From Cristatella mucedo (taxonomy: Eukaryota > Bryozoa > Phylactolaemata > Cristatellidae): a stretch of DNA of 64,000 nucleotides. The number at the start of each line of letters is the position of its first letter. Position 1 is the stretch's first letter. Positions 1-59,619 of this stretch are shown piece by piece. Below the pieces are notes generated by a model. The model was not told the DNA's origin. It did no database searches and was given only the letters and a program-made list of their open reading frames with translations. A program made the position numbers and the translations under genes. The stretch covers positions 634,001-698,000 of the forward strand of contig WPIO01000054.1 of assembly GCA_009760855.2 (NCBI GenBank). The letters are read 5' to 3'.

Positions 1-796
1 GAGTAGGGGCATTGGACGATGGGGTGGGGGGACGCTTGACGAAATCGCACAGCTGATCGGGCAGGGCAGCGAATAATTGTGGACGTGCACAACCTTCGGA
101 GAGACTCTCGCACATGCTCCAATTGATGACTGCTCTAATCTAGGCCGGTTTCTCATAGCAAATAGCCGTGTATTTAGAAAATAAACGGTAGCAAGGCAAA
201 AAAGAGTTACCAAAATATATCAGGCGCAAAAGAGCGATTGCGCACGGATCGCCACGGGTGCTCCTCTGAACGGGTCATGGTCATGCCACGTGGCCCGCTT
301 GGGCGGCGGCTGCGAATGAAGCCGCCAGGTTGCCAAGGAAACCTGGCCACTCATCAAGCAGCGAGGCTGTGCTAATGCAGCCGAAAGCAACGCTGGAATC
401 GAATGGATGAATTGGAGCAAATGCTTCCGCTTCTTGCACACGTTGCCACTGTAAGCGATGTCTAATGATCGGCGGCCAAGTACGATCGATCGCCAGCGTT
501 TGGCAGCGCGTCCATGCCCCACCAAGAGACGGAGCAGCATCTCTTGGCCGCCGGCTGCCGTTGTACTTGTAGTTGCTGGCAACAGAGACCAAAAGTGTCG
601 AAAAAGGAGGCCAGGCAGACGACCTGGCTAACGCTCACGACTCGACCACGCTGCCGCCCTGAGAGCGTCAGCAGACGACCCGGACGCAGTCAACCGGATC
701 GCTGACTTTCAGGAGGTGGCAGGCTCGCCGGCGCAGCAGCGAGGGGGGAGAGGGTGAAGGCTGAAGTAGAAGTGCCAGAAGCCGGCGCCGCGCTCT
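1..796. other. Region 3' of the ZO gene, no gene seen
   Basis: This stretch follows the ZO stop codon on the minus strand and should hold its 3' UTR. I found no AATAAA or ATTAAA on the minus strand here, so the polyadenylation site is either non-canonical or lies outside the window. The overlapping open frames on both strands show no recognisable protein. Confidence 0.5.
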
Positions 797-39593
<38,797 letters not shown>

Positions 39594-39802
39594 GCTCGCT
39601 CGGCGGGTTGTCGCCCGCTCACCGACTCGCCCGTGGGATGCCAGTGCCTAGAGGGTCGCTTGAACTTGCTGCTCTCGCCCTAAGGGTGCCGCGGTATTTT
39701 TTCGATGATAGTAAATTTAAGAAAAACTTAGCTGCTTAAAGAGTAGCTAATCCAACGGGTAGGGCAAGTTTGTATGTAAGGCGTGATTGCCGCCGGGCGG
39801 AC
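39594..39802. promoter_or_regulatory. Putative bidirectional promoter, ZO / LEO1
   Basis: Only 209 bases separate the two divergent start codons, so both 5' UTRs and the core promoters must fit here unless an upstream non-coding exon exists. The ZO side is GC-rich; the middle has an A/T-rich stretch (GGTATTTTTTCGATGATAG); no TATA box is evident at a usual distance. Confidence 0.6.
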
Positions 39803-50674
<10,872 letters not shown>

Positions 50675-50737
50675 GCTGAATCTCTCCCTTCCGATTCCAG
50701 CAGCCCAGCGACCTTGGCCTCTGTGAGGCAGATTCCT

Positions 50738-50743
50738 AATAAA
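50738..50743 (+). promoter_or_regulatory. LEO1 polyadenylation signal
   Basis: Canonical AATAAA 64 bases after the LEO1 stop, with a T/G-rich stretch (GTTTTGGCGTTACTTT) directly downstream. Confidence 0.85.
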
Positions 50744-50760
50744 GTTTTGGCGTTACTTTC

Positions 50761-51439
50761 ATAGAGGTTTTTACTGAATGCATCTCGCTGGTCAACTGGT
50801 TAATTTTGCTCGGATTGACTGCTGGCAAATAGTGGCCTAGGTATGGGCTGTATCACGTGTATCTAACCCGTAATCTTTTTAAGGGACTGATCGCTTACGT
50901 ACACGTGCCTGTGCACTACTCAGGACTGAGCTTTTATTTCAAAAAGCATCCGTGATTTTGACTTGATACCGATCACTTAATGATTCTGGACCAAACGAAT
51001 TGAACCCTTCTTTATGATGGACTTGTGTGTTTAGGCCTGCAAGTTGCATGGAAGAAAAATCTGCTAGGAGGAGAAATCTGCTAGCTTTCGACTCAAACCC
51101 TTAGCTTACGGTTAATTGGCCACCTGCTTACCCGGGCACAGCAACAAGATAGTCACACGATATCAGGAAGTAAAAGCTTATCTGTAGCTACCCTTACGTA
51201 CTAAGGCAAAGTTACCTGCATTAACTTAGAATGAAATAAGGGGACCACGTAGGTCCGAGCTTCACTGACTATCAATCAAGCATATAATTGACCTCAAAAT
51301 CTCTCCGGCCTATCTACAGACTGCCCCACTATGTGGCACAAGCGTACCCATATGACCTTAAAAACAAAGCTGATTCAACCGCCTCGTTTGTATAGCTGCG
51401 TAAGAGACTTAGCAGCTATCACCACCGCTTGCAGTAGGC
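50761..51439. other. Intergenic, nothing recognised
   Basis: Downstream of LEO1. No open frame of note, no recognisable transposon. Confidence 0.5.
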
Positions 51440-51442
51440 GAT

Positions 51443-51528
51443 GCAGGATCGCCCACTGCAGGATTCGAACCCACGACCTGGGTCGTGAAGAGCAAGCACC
51501 TTACCTCCTGGACTATATCGGCCCTTGT
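51443..51528 (-). mobile_element. tRNA-like SINE head
   Basis: Best copy of this family. Minus strand: A box ATAGTCCAGGAGGTAAGGTG, B box GGTCGTGGGTTCGAATCCTG. A tRNA-like fold is partial; no paired acceptor stem. Confidence 0.65.
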
Positions 51529-51539
51529 CCGATGGGCAG

Positions 51540-52062
51540 CCACCAGCTAGCTTCTCGGCTTCAGGTCCTCTCGCCGTCCCTCGCACCAAATTGAAAACGT
51601 TTGGTGATTTGGCCTTGGGTTCGGATGCAAACGGAAGTTCGCCGAGCTGTGGAGCTTCTTGTCGAGCTGGTTTGGTCCAGCGGTCAAGGTGCTCTCGCCC
51701 CGGGGACCAAGGCCTGGTTGAGGTCGCGGGGCTCGAGCCCCGAAGCATATTCGAAGCGCCTGAATAGAGATTAAGTTCTCTTGGGGCGCTATGCAAAGGA
51801 ATTATGTTTATATGTATTCTGTCCCCAGTTACATTGATTTTCTTTGCATCATTTAAGTCTCAATTCAAGACACACCGGTGAACTTGTGCTTTTCGCGCTT
51901 ACCTGCTTATGATTCAGTACATGTTACTAACTAGGGGTCCTACTAACAGCAGCACTGACTGTCTTCTTGTGTGCTTTGTATAGTTGTGTAAGCATGATCA
52001 CCTACGCTTATTGCTTCTCTTGCAGAAGTTGTGAGACCCAATTAGTCTTTGTTGCGTTGCCA
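51540..52062 (+). mobile_element. LINE-B C-terminal/3' remnant, interrupted by a SINE
   Basis: The left part (51540-51650) reads PRTKLKTFGDLALGSDAN; the right part resumes near 51840 with TTTGCATCATTTAAGTCTCA and TTCAAGACACACC, which in the copy at 10.44-10.48 kb follow the first block. A SINE sits between. Confidence 0.65.
51652..51802 (+). mobile_element. tRNA-derived SINE, near full length
   Basis: The 5' head CGAGCTGGTTTGGTCCAGCG with A box; B-box-like GGGGCTCGAGCCCCG; tail GAAGCGCCTGAATAGAGATT, AAGTTCTCTTGGGGCGCTAT and an A/T end. Best reference copy for this family in the window. Confidence 0.78.
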
Positions 52063-53254
52063 ACAGACGGAGATACTTTCCATTATATGACATTTGGTAC
52101 CCTTAGGTCGCTATGCAAAAGGCTTTTATCAGTATTATAACGTAGTGTCATAACTTACACTATGCTTTGAAATATAACTGCCTAATCGTCATTAACGAAT
52201 TTGAAGCGTTATAAGATAATCTCGGTAGCTCCCACTAAAGCTGTATAAAAAAGTGTTTTCGCTAAGCATGGGCAGTTGAAAAGTAGCAATACTGGTGATG
52301 TCGTGCTCACCAGAGCAGCCTATCGCTGTTAGTCACGTGGAGTTGGTCCCATTCCTACGGGGAAAGCAGCGTTTAGGCAGCCGCAGCTATTTTTATGCTT
52401 CCAGTGTTGGTGCTTCCAGCTCGCTATCTCGGGAGGGGGTGAGGGCGGCTAAATTACCTCCCCAGAACTCTGCCGAGGGGACAAGTGGTACTCGTTATCT
52501 CGTACTCACACTTCGTGAATGCGACGAATGAATCTTTTTTTTCGCGGAACGAAAGAAGGCCTGCCAAAAAAGAAAACCGGCAAAACTGAATATGTTTTGC
52601 CTCAAGTAGGGCACAATCCGAAAAACCCGGGTTTCCCCACAAATTGAGCTCTCGTAAAGGAAAAGTCTATTTGAATGCCGCGAAGCAGCTCGCCATCTGT
52701 GGACTCGTTTGGCTAAGTCACAGTAGTTCCATCACTTTATTACTTTATCATAGTAGTTCCATCACTTCCATCGCTTTATCCCTTCCATCGCTTTAACAAG
52801 TGCAATGCTATTATTGTTATTATTATTATCATGGAAAGGTGCTGGGGCTAATGACATATTAATGTTGTTAGTTATGCATGGAAATAGCAGATCAATGCAA
52901 CGTAGGTGCAGGACAGCGGAAATAGAGTCCAAAGGACTTGCTGTCTTTTCTGATTGGGATATGAACTTCAGGACGAGATCACTAATGACCGGATTGAACG
53001 TAGACATTCAGGTGCTGCAAGGAATTGAGGGATAGCAGTCTAGGTTGGATGCTACCATCGCAAGGATGGACTTTCTGATCTTGTCTATCTTCCGGAAAAA
53101 GAATCTGGAGAAGCGATCAGTTAGATCATCACAGGGATCATCAGGTAAGGAGCTAACCTGGGAGCGGTTGAGGAGACGGTTGGTCGTCGACATTAGCATT
53201 TTTGGATTTCGCATTGTAATTCAACGATGTTTCTATAGAAGCTAGCGTTTTTAA

Positions 53255-53338
53255 TAATAATAATAATAATAATGCACTTGATAAAGCTCCCTCAGAGAAC
53301 TCAATCTTTTTCTAGGCGCTTTACATTTGCTTCAAAGG
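53255..53338 (-). mobile_element. Short LINE-B 3' tail inserted in an older LINE-B
   Basis: (AAT)n then GCACTTGATAAAGCTCCCTC and CTAGGCGCTTTACATTTGCT. The flanking text (GAAGCTAG before, TTGGCCTTTATTAGGATC after) is continuous in the copy at 34.29 kb. Confidence 0.85.
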
Positions 53339-53924
53339 GAGCTTGGCCTTTATTAGGATCTATTGGTATGACCTACAATAGTCTTCGTATGCCTATCGAT
53401 CGACAGTCAGTCCTGATCTTTTGTACGCTTTTTCAAGCTTGAGCGTATAATTGGTTAACGTCTGTTGTAAACCATAGGCCTCCTGGACGAGAGCGCACAG
53501 AGAGCTTAGTCAGATGTGTAAAATTTGTTAAGCGTGTCAGTTAGTGTCGTGTTGTAGCTATTTACCAATGATGACAGCTGGGAGGGGAACTGAGCAGCAG
53601 AGGCGAGGCAGATATGCTCCGCTCGGACAGCATCAATGTCAAAGGTCCTGAGGTTTCACGATTCGCAGGTGATTTTAGAGGAGGTGGAGGGCACGTAATG
53701 TAGACTGAGTGAGGCCAGCACATGGTCAAATGAGCAGGATTCGGTCAAAATCGGGGATGACAAAGTGCAGCTGTATGAGAAAATTTGATTGAGTATGTGA
53801 CCCTTGATGTGAGTAGGCCCATGCATATGAGCCGCAACATGACGATGAGTCAGCTAATGCATGAAATTCAGTGTTGAAGGCGTCGAATAAGTTATCAAAG
53901 TGAATGTGCTGAAATTACCCATAA

Positions 53925-54165
53925 TGTAATGTAATGTATGTCTGTAACTCCACAAAGTCATAAAGACCATATGGGTGTTACGCAGGAAAGTTTTGTATAG
54001 CGCACTCGCAGCCTTTCGGTACGCGGTTTCGGTTTCGTGCTTCGGTACAGCTGCTTTCGGTACGCATTCGGTAGCCAACTGACTTCGTCTAATACAACAA
54101 TGAGAAAATGGGAAGTATAGCAGAGTCAGGAGAGCAGTCGAGGTAGTGAGTAACATTAAAGTAAT
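53925..54165 (-). mobile_element. LINE-A 3' fragment inserted in LINE-B
   Basis: Starts in a TAATGTAATGTATG repeat, then matches the LINE-A end (CTGTAACTCCACAAAGTCAT; GAGTCAGGAGAGCAGTCGAG). LINE-B resumes at CTTGCACACAGAATCGAAAT, as at 34.90 kb. Confidence 0.85.
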
Positions 54166-54720
54166 AGCGAGGAAGGATCGATCTCTTGCACACAGAATCG
54201 AAATGAGATCGGAGTAATCTGAGATAAAGCAGGATTTAATATCTGGTCCGGCGATACACTACTGCCACCATCAGTAGCTTGTTTTTGGGTAAAATCAAGT
54301 CAATCTATTCAAAAGACTGCTTCGAGAGTACTGCAAATGACTTGAAGTTGAATTTAGAGCTCACGATACAGCAATTCCAGTTTTGATTGATCTAGTTTCT
54401 GAAAGAATAAGAAACCAGTCGGGTTGCGTCTTTACTTGTCGGGCAGTTTACAGATTTTAGTCAAGTTTCAGTCAAGGCGAGCAGGTCAAGAGCATTTTCA
54501 GAAATAAGGTCGCTTATTACTAGAGGTTTATTACACATCGAACTGCGATTCCAAAGGCGAGCGTAATGTTGGCCGGCCGAGTTATAGCAGGCGTGATGAC
54601 CACTAAGTCAGAGAGATTCACGGTGACGCATGAGGGTGAGCATGCTGTGCGGTTCGAGGCGATGCTAGGAATGCCAAACCAGCGGGTACTCACCTCACCT
54701 CGCAGTTCCCGCTAAACGAG

Positions 54721-57455
54721 CGACTTCTAAGCAGGCGGCTCTCGCCACTGAGGCGGACCGGGTGCCTTTTTTTGTTAAGTGTATCAATGACGAATCTTAG
54801 CAACAACAGTAGCATCTAGGAATGCATTTGATCTACGACGAAGAAGCGATAATAGCTGCGCACAATCATAATTAGCATCCAGGTTACTAGCCGCCGGCGT
54901 AGCTAACGCCGTTGCCTGTGTGGAAGATAAAGCAGCCCGAAGCTTCTAGAATCGCTTAGATATGCGTAGACACGTAATTTCTTAGGGCTACGGTCAAACA
55001 GCAATCGGAATAACTTTAAACAGGTCTTAGATGTACCTTTTCCGTATACGATGTTCGCAAGAACTTCGATATTCGGAAGAATTCTGTAACGAGCAATGAA
55101 AGTGGTGGGCCAGCTAGCTCTACACCGCGAGGCGAGAAACGCTTGGTTAGAAAACCTGAAGCCAGGAGCCACGGATCATGTTTTAAGGCTAAAAATGATT
55201 ACTAAAATTTAATCACTAATTATTACTAAAAACGAGCTCTGAGAAAAGACTTTGAGATTTTAGGAAGACTTGTCAGTTTCGTCATTGACATCATTTATCG
55301 GCACAAGTTAATCGATATTTGTTTCTTTGCTATGCGTCCGACCGAGAAACCCTTAAATTAGACCACTGCACTGCGCTGGTATTGGTTTGAATTAAAATAG
55401 TCTTTAGCCCACAGGTAATCATGTGAATTACAAACTGGGTGTTGCAACTTCGTGTCCGGCCCGCAAAGACAGCGTTGGTAATTGTGACAGTGGTTGCTTG
55501 CCGAGTCATGACAGATACTGATACAAGGCATGTTCTTGATATGAAGGCTGCCAATGAACGCAGGTATTCCGACCGTAGCGAAACACGGCAGCGGCGAAGA
55601 GTGCCCACACCTTAAAAATGAGAAGTAGCCAGAGTCCAGAGGAGTCTCCTTCTATTATTATTATTTCTTCATAATTCTGAAAAACCACGAGGTATCATTG
55701 AAGAGTGTACACCGTAAATTGAACAGCAGACGTCACCGAAGTAGGAGAGTCAGTGGATATGATATACATAGCGTTGTCACACCACTGAACACTGCCGACA
55801 CGCAGCTCCTTGTCTGGCGAAGCATCGAGCTTCATTCACAGCATATTTAATGTCCCCAGAAAGAGATTACATTCTCTGAGGGCATAATACAAATGTATTA
55901 TTTTCATTATAAGGTTGACGACCGTCAGATGACTGCTGTATAGTGACCATCAGAAACATGAGTTCCGAGTAGTAAAGCAGAGCAAATCTAGAAGCGTTGC
56001 ATCATTCGATAATCATAACACTTTTACGCCCTGTGTCAAAAAAGTAGCTGTAGACACATTCTTCACAGCGACGACAGTCGGCACTGGAAGGACGACACCT
56101 TTGTAACACATAATGAGTCCGTATACGTGGCCCAGGCAAATATACATTTGACAAGTGAGATGCTTCATGACATGCGTCGCTTCAATGATCTCTTAACGTT
56201 TACTAAACTCTGGCTTCAGCAGCGGTAAGTAGTCAAACGTACATGTTCTAGATCAGCCGAATTATGGCTGTGGACTCCCTGCATTCCAAAGCACAACAAT
56301 TTAGACAGGTTATGTCCTTATCTGTGTACTGGCGGTATTCAAGTCAATGTCAAGCAGTGGGCCAAGATTGTTTTGTACTTGAGAATTGCAATTGAACACT
56401 TTGGTTTTATTGCGGCAGTCCAACGGTTCACTGGGCGTTTTAAGAGAGTTGTTGAACGCCATTGTTGATGCCGGTAAAGCAAGCGTCACTCACTGTTGAA
56501 TAGAACTCTATACATTATCGGCACAGACTTATTGTCTTAAGGAATGAGACTATCCCTCTCCGAGTGCTTTGACTCATCAGAAAAAACACAACGACTAATT
56601 TGGGTGTTTAGGCAACAACCGCAGTCGTTATTATTTTCAAGTCAGTATTAATTTACATTTACAAGTCAGTATTATTTTAAAGACCTGCGTCACAAGTTAA
56701 CAAAATCATCATTATTCCTTAAAATCTAGCTTTGGTGTCGAGGACAGAGAGCAACTTGAAATTTACATATTTCCAATGCAAGTGGGATGCTGATGATGTG
56801 CTAAATCACGTACATCACATTTAATAACTAAAAAGAATATAACACAATTATAATATATTTAGAGTAAGTATTTAAGTAAAATACCTCAACATATTTATAA
56901 GTCAGTTACTGAGTTTTAAGACCGTAGTGTAAATAACTTTTATGAACCAGCATACAAACGCAGTTTCTAGCCATGTTTTCATTATGGTGTCCGTGTTAGC
57001 AGCTTTTAACGTCGAGCTACATTCCCGGTGAAAGCGGTTGCCACTCAGTGCAAGCTTCCATGTTCTCCTTGAACTTAGTTCAACGATAAGTACATAATGT
57101 TTCCCGTGGGGATTTAAGTAATTCTTCGCCAGTGCCTTAGCTAACAGTTTTCAACCTTCTGATCGCCCAGGAAACCGAAACGTAGGACTGCAACTTGGTT
57201 GCTTGGTTACAACAACGGAAGCTTGGAGCGACCGTTAGGTTGCTCCAAGTTTCTTTCTCCTTACTAGTAAATAGCTACTTGGGTAAGCCTCTACATGAGA
57301 TCGTCTGCTCTATACATTGTCTCACAAAGATACTGGCTTTTACTTTTGTACCAGCCTGCTTAAAGAATAAGCTTCAAAAGCACTCGAAGGCTGCCAAAAT
57401 CTTGTTTAAAGCAGCGGCATGTGGCTGCACAAGGTGCAATTTGACGTGCAGGGAT
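54721..57455. other. Intergenic, AT-richer, little recognised
   Basis: Only a LINE/SINE tail near 55850-55910 (CCCCAGAAAGAGATTACATT) is identifiable. Short open frames show no domains. No gene supported. Confidence 0.5.
55850..55910 (+). mobile_element. LINE-B/SINE 3' tail fragment
   Basis: CCAGAAAGAGATTACATTCT, GAGGGCATAATACAAATGTA and TTATTTTCATTATA; diverged tail. Confidence 0.5.
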
Positions 57456-57460
57456 AGCAT

Positions 57461-57662
57461 CATCGCCTCAGCGAGCACCTGCTGAGAGTCTCATCTCAGA
57501 AAATGCATGTAGGTATCTTTTTAGGCACGTGAAAGTAAAATAAAACTTGTGGGCTTAAGGCTCTGGAATTTATTCTATTCGTACTGTACTTCACCGAAAA
57601 TAAGACTGGGTCTGATATTATGCATCGTGCATCATCGCCTCAGCGAGCACCGGGCGAGAGTC
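57461..57662 (+). repeat. Dispersed direct repeat unit, first copy
   Basis: Contains ATCATCGCCTCAGCGAGCAC twice (57465 and about 57633). A block 57492-57621 (CTCAGAAAATGCATG ... AATAAGACTGGGTCTGATAT) recurs at 58126-58253. Confidence 0.8.
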
Positions 57663-57944
57663 TGCCTCGGCGATCTTATTTGACCAATGTTTCACAGCGC
57701 CTGTAACTCGGATTACCGTGGCTACTGTCTAGGCAGCATCAGGGAGCTATGCAGTCTTCGCCGACCATAAGTCAGAGATAGCGAGTTAAAATTGATGAAG
57801 CATCGTCCCATTTGAAATGCCAGCGTTTTCACAAATCCAGAGACCTTCTAAGCAAAAATCCCCACAATTCAAAGCGTTCGTCAAATTTTTTATGTGACCA
57901 TAATGCTCTTGCAGATGCAATTCGTGAGCCAGAGAAAGAGCTTG

Positions 57945-58015
57945 GAAAGAGCTCTTTTCTTGTGAAGGTGAAAGAGAAAGAGCTCTTTTCTTGTGAAGGT
58001 GAAAGAGAAAGAGCC
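57945..58015 (+). repeat. Tandem duplication of about 33 bp
   Basis: AAAGAGCTCTTTTCTTGTGA plus AGGTGAAAGAGAAAGAGC occurs twice back to back. Confidence 0.85.
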
Positions 58016-58125
58016 TGGTGAAGAAATGCTTCCGTGTGGCAAGTAGTTGGTCACTTAGGTCTTGATAAATGAGCAGCACAAATAGTAATATGCGCTTGCC
58101 GGATGCTTGCAAACATTTGATGCCA

Positions 58126-58253
58126 CCTCAGAAAATACATGTATGTATCCTTTTAGGCACGTGGAAGTAAAACAAACTTGTGGGCTGAAGGCTCTGCAAT
58201 GTATTGTGTCCGTACTGTACTTCATCGAAAATAAGACTGGGTCTGATATTATC
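58126..58253 (+). repeat. Dispersed direct repeat unit, second copy
   Basis: Diverged copy of 57492-57621 in the same orientation, roughly 630 bases apart; no protein recognised. Confidence 0.82.
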
Positions 58254-58433
58254 TTTGCTCAAAAACTTGCACTGAGCTCTTTTTCAGGGGATATATTTTG
58301 TCATGCAAATCAATCTACATTTAATAATGACATGAATAAAATGTAGCAATTATTCATCTATATTAAGTAAACATTTATAATTGTTCAATATTGAATTCTT
58401 AAATACAGCCATTTCATCTTCTTTGGGAAAGTC

Positions 58434-58556
<123 letters not shown>

Positions 58557-58660
58557 TTTATTTATATAGCGCCCCAAGAGAACTTAGTCTCTATTCAGGC
58601 GCTTCACATATGCCTCGGGGCGAGCACCTTAACCGCTAGACCAAACCAGCTCGGCCATCA
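58557..58660 (-). mobile_element. tRNA-derived SINE (TA-rich 3' end)
   Basis: Minus strand: GGCCGAGCTGGTTTGGTCTA, GCGGTTAAGGTGCTCGCCCC, then GTGAAGCGCCTGAATAGAGA and CTAAGTTCTCTTGGGGCGCT. It shares its head with 51.65 kb but lacks the middle B-box part. Confidence 0.75.
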
Positions 58661-58664
58661 ACCT

Positions 58665-58973
58665 TCAACCCCAAGTTCCAGCATAAATTTCGTCAGAATC
58701 CATACGTTGCATTACCGTAGGTCTCCATATCTCACGTGCAGCAGTAGAGATCTCTTTTAATAAGTTATTTCTGTGCGTGTAGCCGGCAAGCGGTGCAGTG
58801 TCAACAAAGCTGTCACAGCTCTTTTTCCAATGAGTTCTTACCCCAAATTCTCTAAAAGGAAGTTCTTCTGGTCTTTGATGTATGAGTTTTATCTGGAAGG
58901 TTGGACCCACCAAATAGTTTTTCAAGGCATCAGAGTTTCTCGATTTAAATTTCCAATATGTCAAACGTTTGTA
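58665..58973 (-). CDS. Possible exon of an unknown gene (tandem copy 1)
   Basis: I do not recognise this protein. After an acceptor-like TTGCTGCACGGCCAG the minus strand is open for 102 residues: YKRLTYWKFKSRNSDALKNY ... IHQRPEELPFREFG ... LAGYTHRNNLLKEISTAARE ... EIYAGTWG. A diverged copy at about 59.65-60.10 kb keeps LKNxLVxPTF, RPEELP and AGYxHRxxLLKExSxAAR on the same strand but has stops and an insertion. No ATG or domain; plus strand is also partly open, so the coding strand is uncertain. Confidence 0.28.
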   Translation of the reverse strand, partial: YKRLTYWKFKSRNSDALKNYLVGPTFQIKLIHQRPEELPFREFGVRTHWKKSCDSFVDTAPLAGYTHRNNLLKEISTAAREIWRPTVMQRMDSDEIYAGTWG

Positions 58974-59392
58974 CTGGCCGTGCAGCAACAGGAAAAATAG
59001 ATTTACACAAATCAATCGTGAGAAGAGTTTGCCATGGGTTGTTAGGTGTCCATAAATTTAAATGTAGGAGGCATTTAGTCAGCATGCAATTGGAATCGAT
59101 GTATACAGGTTGAGTTAATACTGCTTGCAATCAAAATATGAGTAGCTGTAGAACCAATGTATTTACGTCCATTCTATTAAAAGGTTTCTTTACTGCAATT
59201 AACACGAGTCAAGTTTACACAATTATTTTATCTATTGAAGCGCAGCCAGGTTGGTTATTAAAGCTTCGAAGTTTGCTCGTTAGTGACAAGCTTGCGGTTT
59301 GTAGATTGTGAATATGTAACTTGGCACATGCTATGCAAATTCATGCAAAAATAATTCGTTGGCTCAAGTAATGCCAGTAATTACAACGTTTT

Positions 59393-59524
59393 TCAGAATC
59401 CACTATATTCCTCCAGGAGAGAGTTAAAGGTAAGACGGCAATCGTCAGCCAGCCTGTGCTTATATTCATAGCGAACAGTCATTGTTATAGCCAGCAACGC
59501 TGCTGAAATCTTAACTTCAAACAT
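59393..59524 (-). CDS. Possible short ORF, unknown gene (tandem copy 1)
   Basis: ATG-initiated 43-residue minus-strand frame beginning MFEVKISAALLAITMTVRYE, a short hydrophobic N-terminus, then YKHRLADDCRLTFNSLLEEY. The neighbouring copy at 60.48-60.62 kb keeps FKVKISAVLLV and, in another frame, NKHRLVDSSRLTFNSL. It may be a first exon of the frame at 58.67-58.97 kb, but I see no good donor. The opposite strand also shows CAG...GTAAG-bounded 33-base segments in both copies. Confidence 0.22.
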   Translation of the reverse strand: MFEVKISAALLAITMTVRYEYKHRLADDCRLTFNSLLEEYSGF

Positions 59525-59619
59525 TGTTTGCACCAATAATTGATTCGAAATTCGATACATTTATTAGAATATTATACGCGTGACACTTGTGCTATTTTCT
59601 TTCGCTACAAACCATTCGC

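Larger units (their letters stand above)
52835..54720 (-). mobile_element. LINE-B (CR1/L2-like), decayed, EN to RT linker region
   Basis: From 52.84 kb it runs parallel to 33.90-34.90 kb. Near 54.47-54.55 kb the minus strand reads SENALDLLALTET, the conserved start of the apurinic-type endonuclease domain of these LINEs, so this copy extends further 5' than the one at 33 kb. It is interrupted at 53.25-53.34 kb and 53.92-54.16 kb by younger insertions. Confidence 0.8.

Noticed and set aside
51443-51528. tRNA gene
   Set aside because: A and B boxes are present, but the acceptor stem does not pair and the same sequence recurs at other places, so it is a SINE head.
57786-58112. 108-codon minus-strand frame with a hydrophobic start
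   Set aside because: No ATG start, includes the tandem 33-bp duplication, no homology. Kept only as part of the repeat-rich zone.
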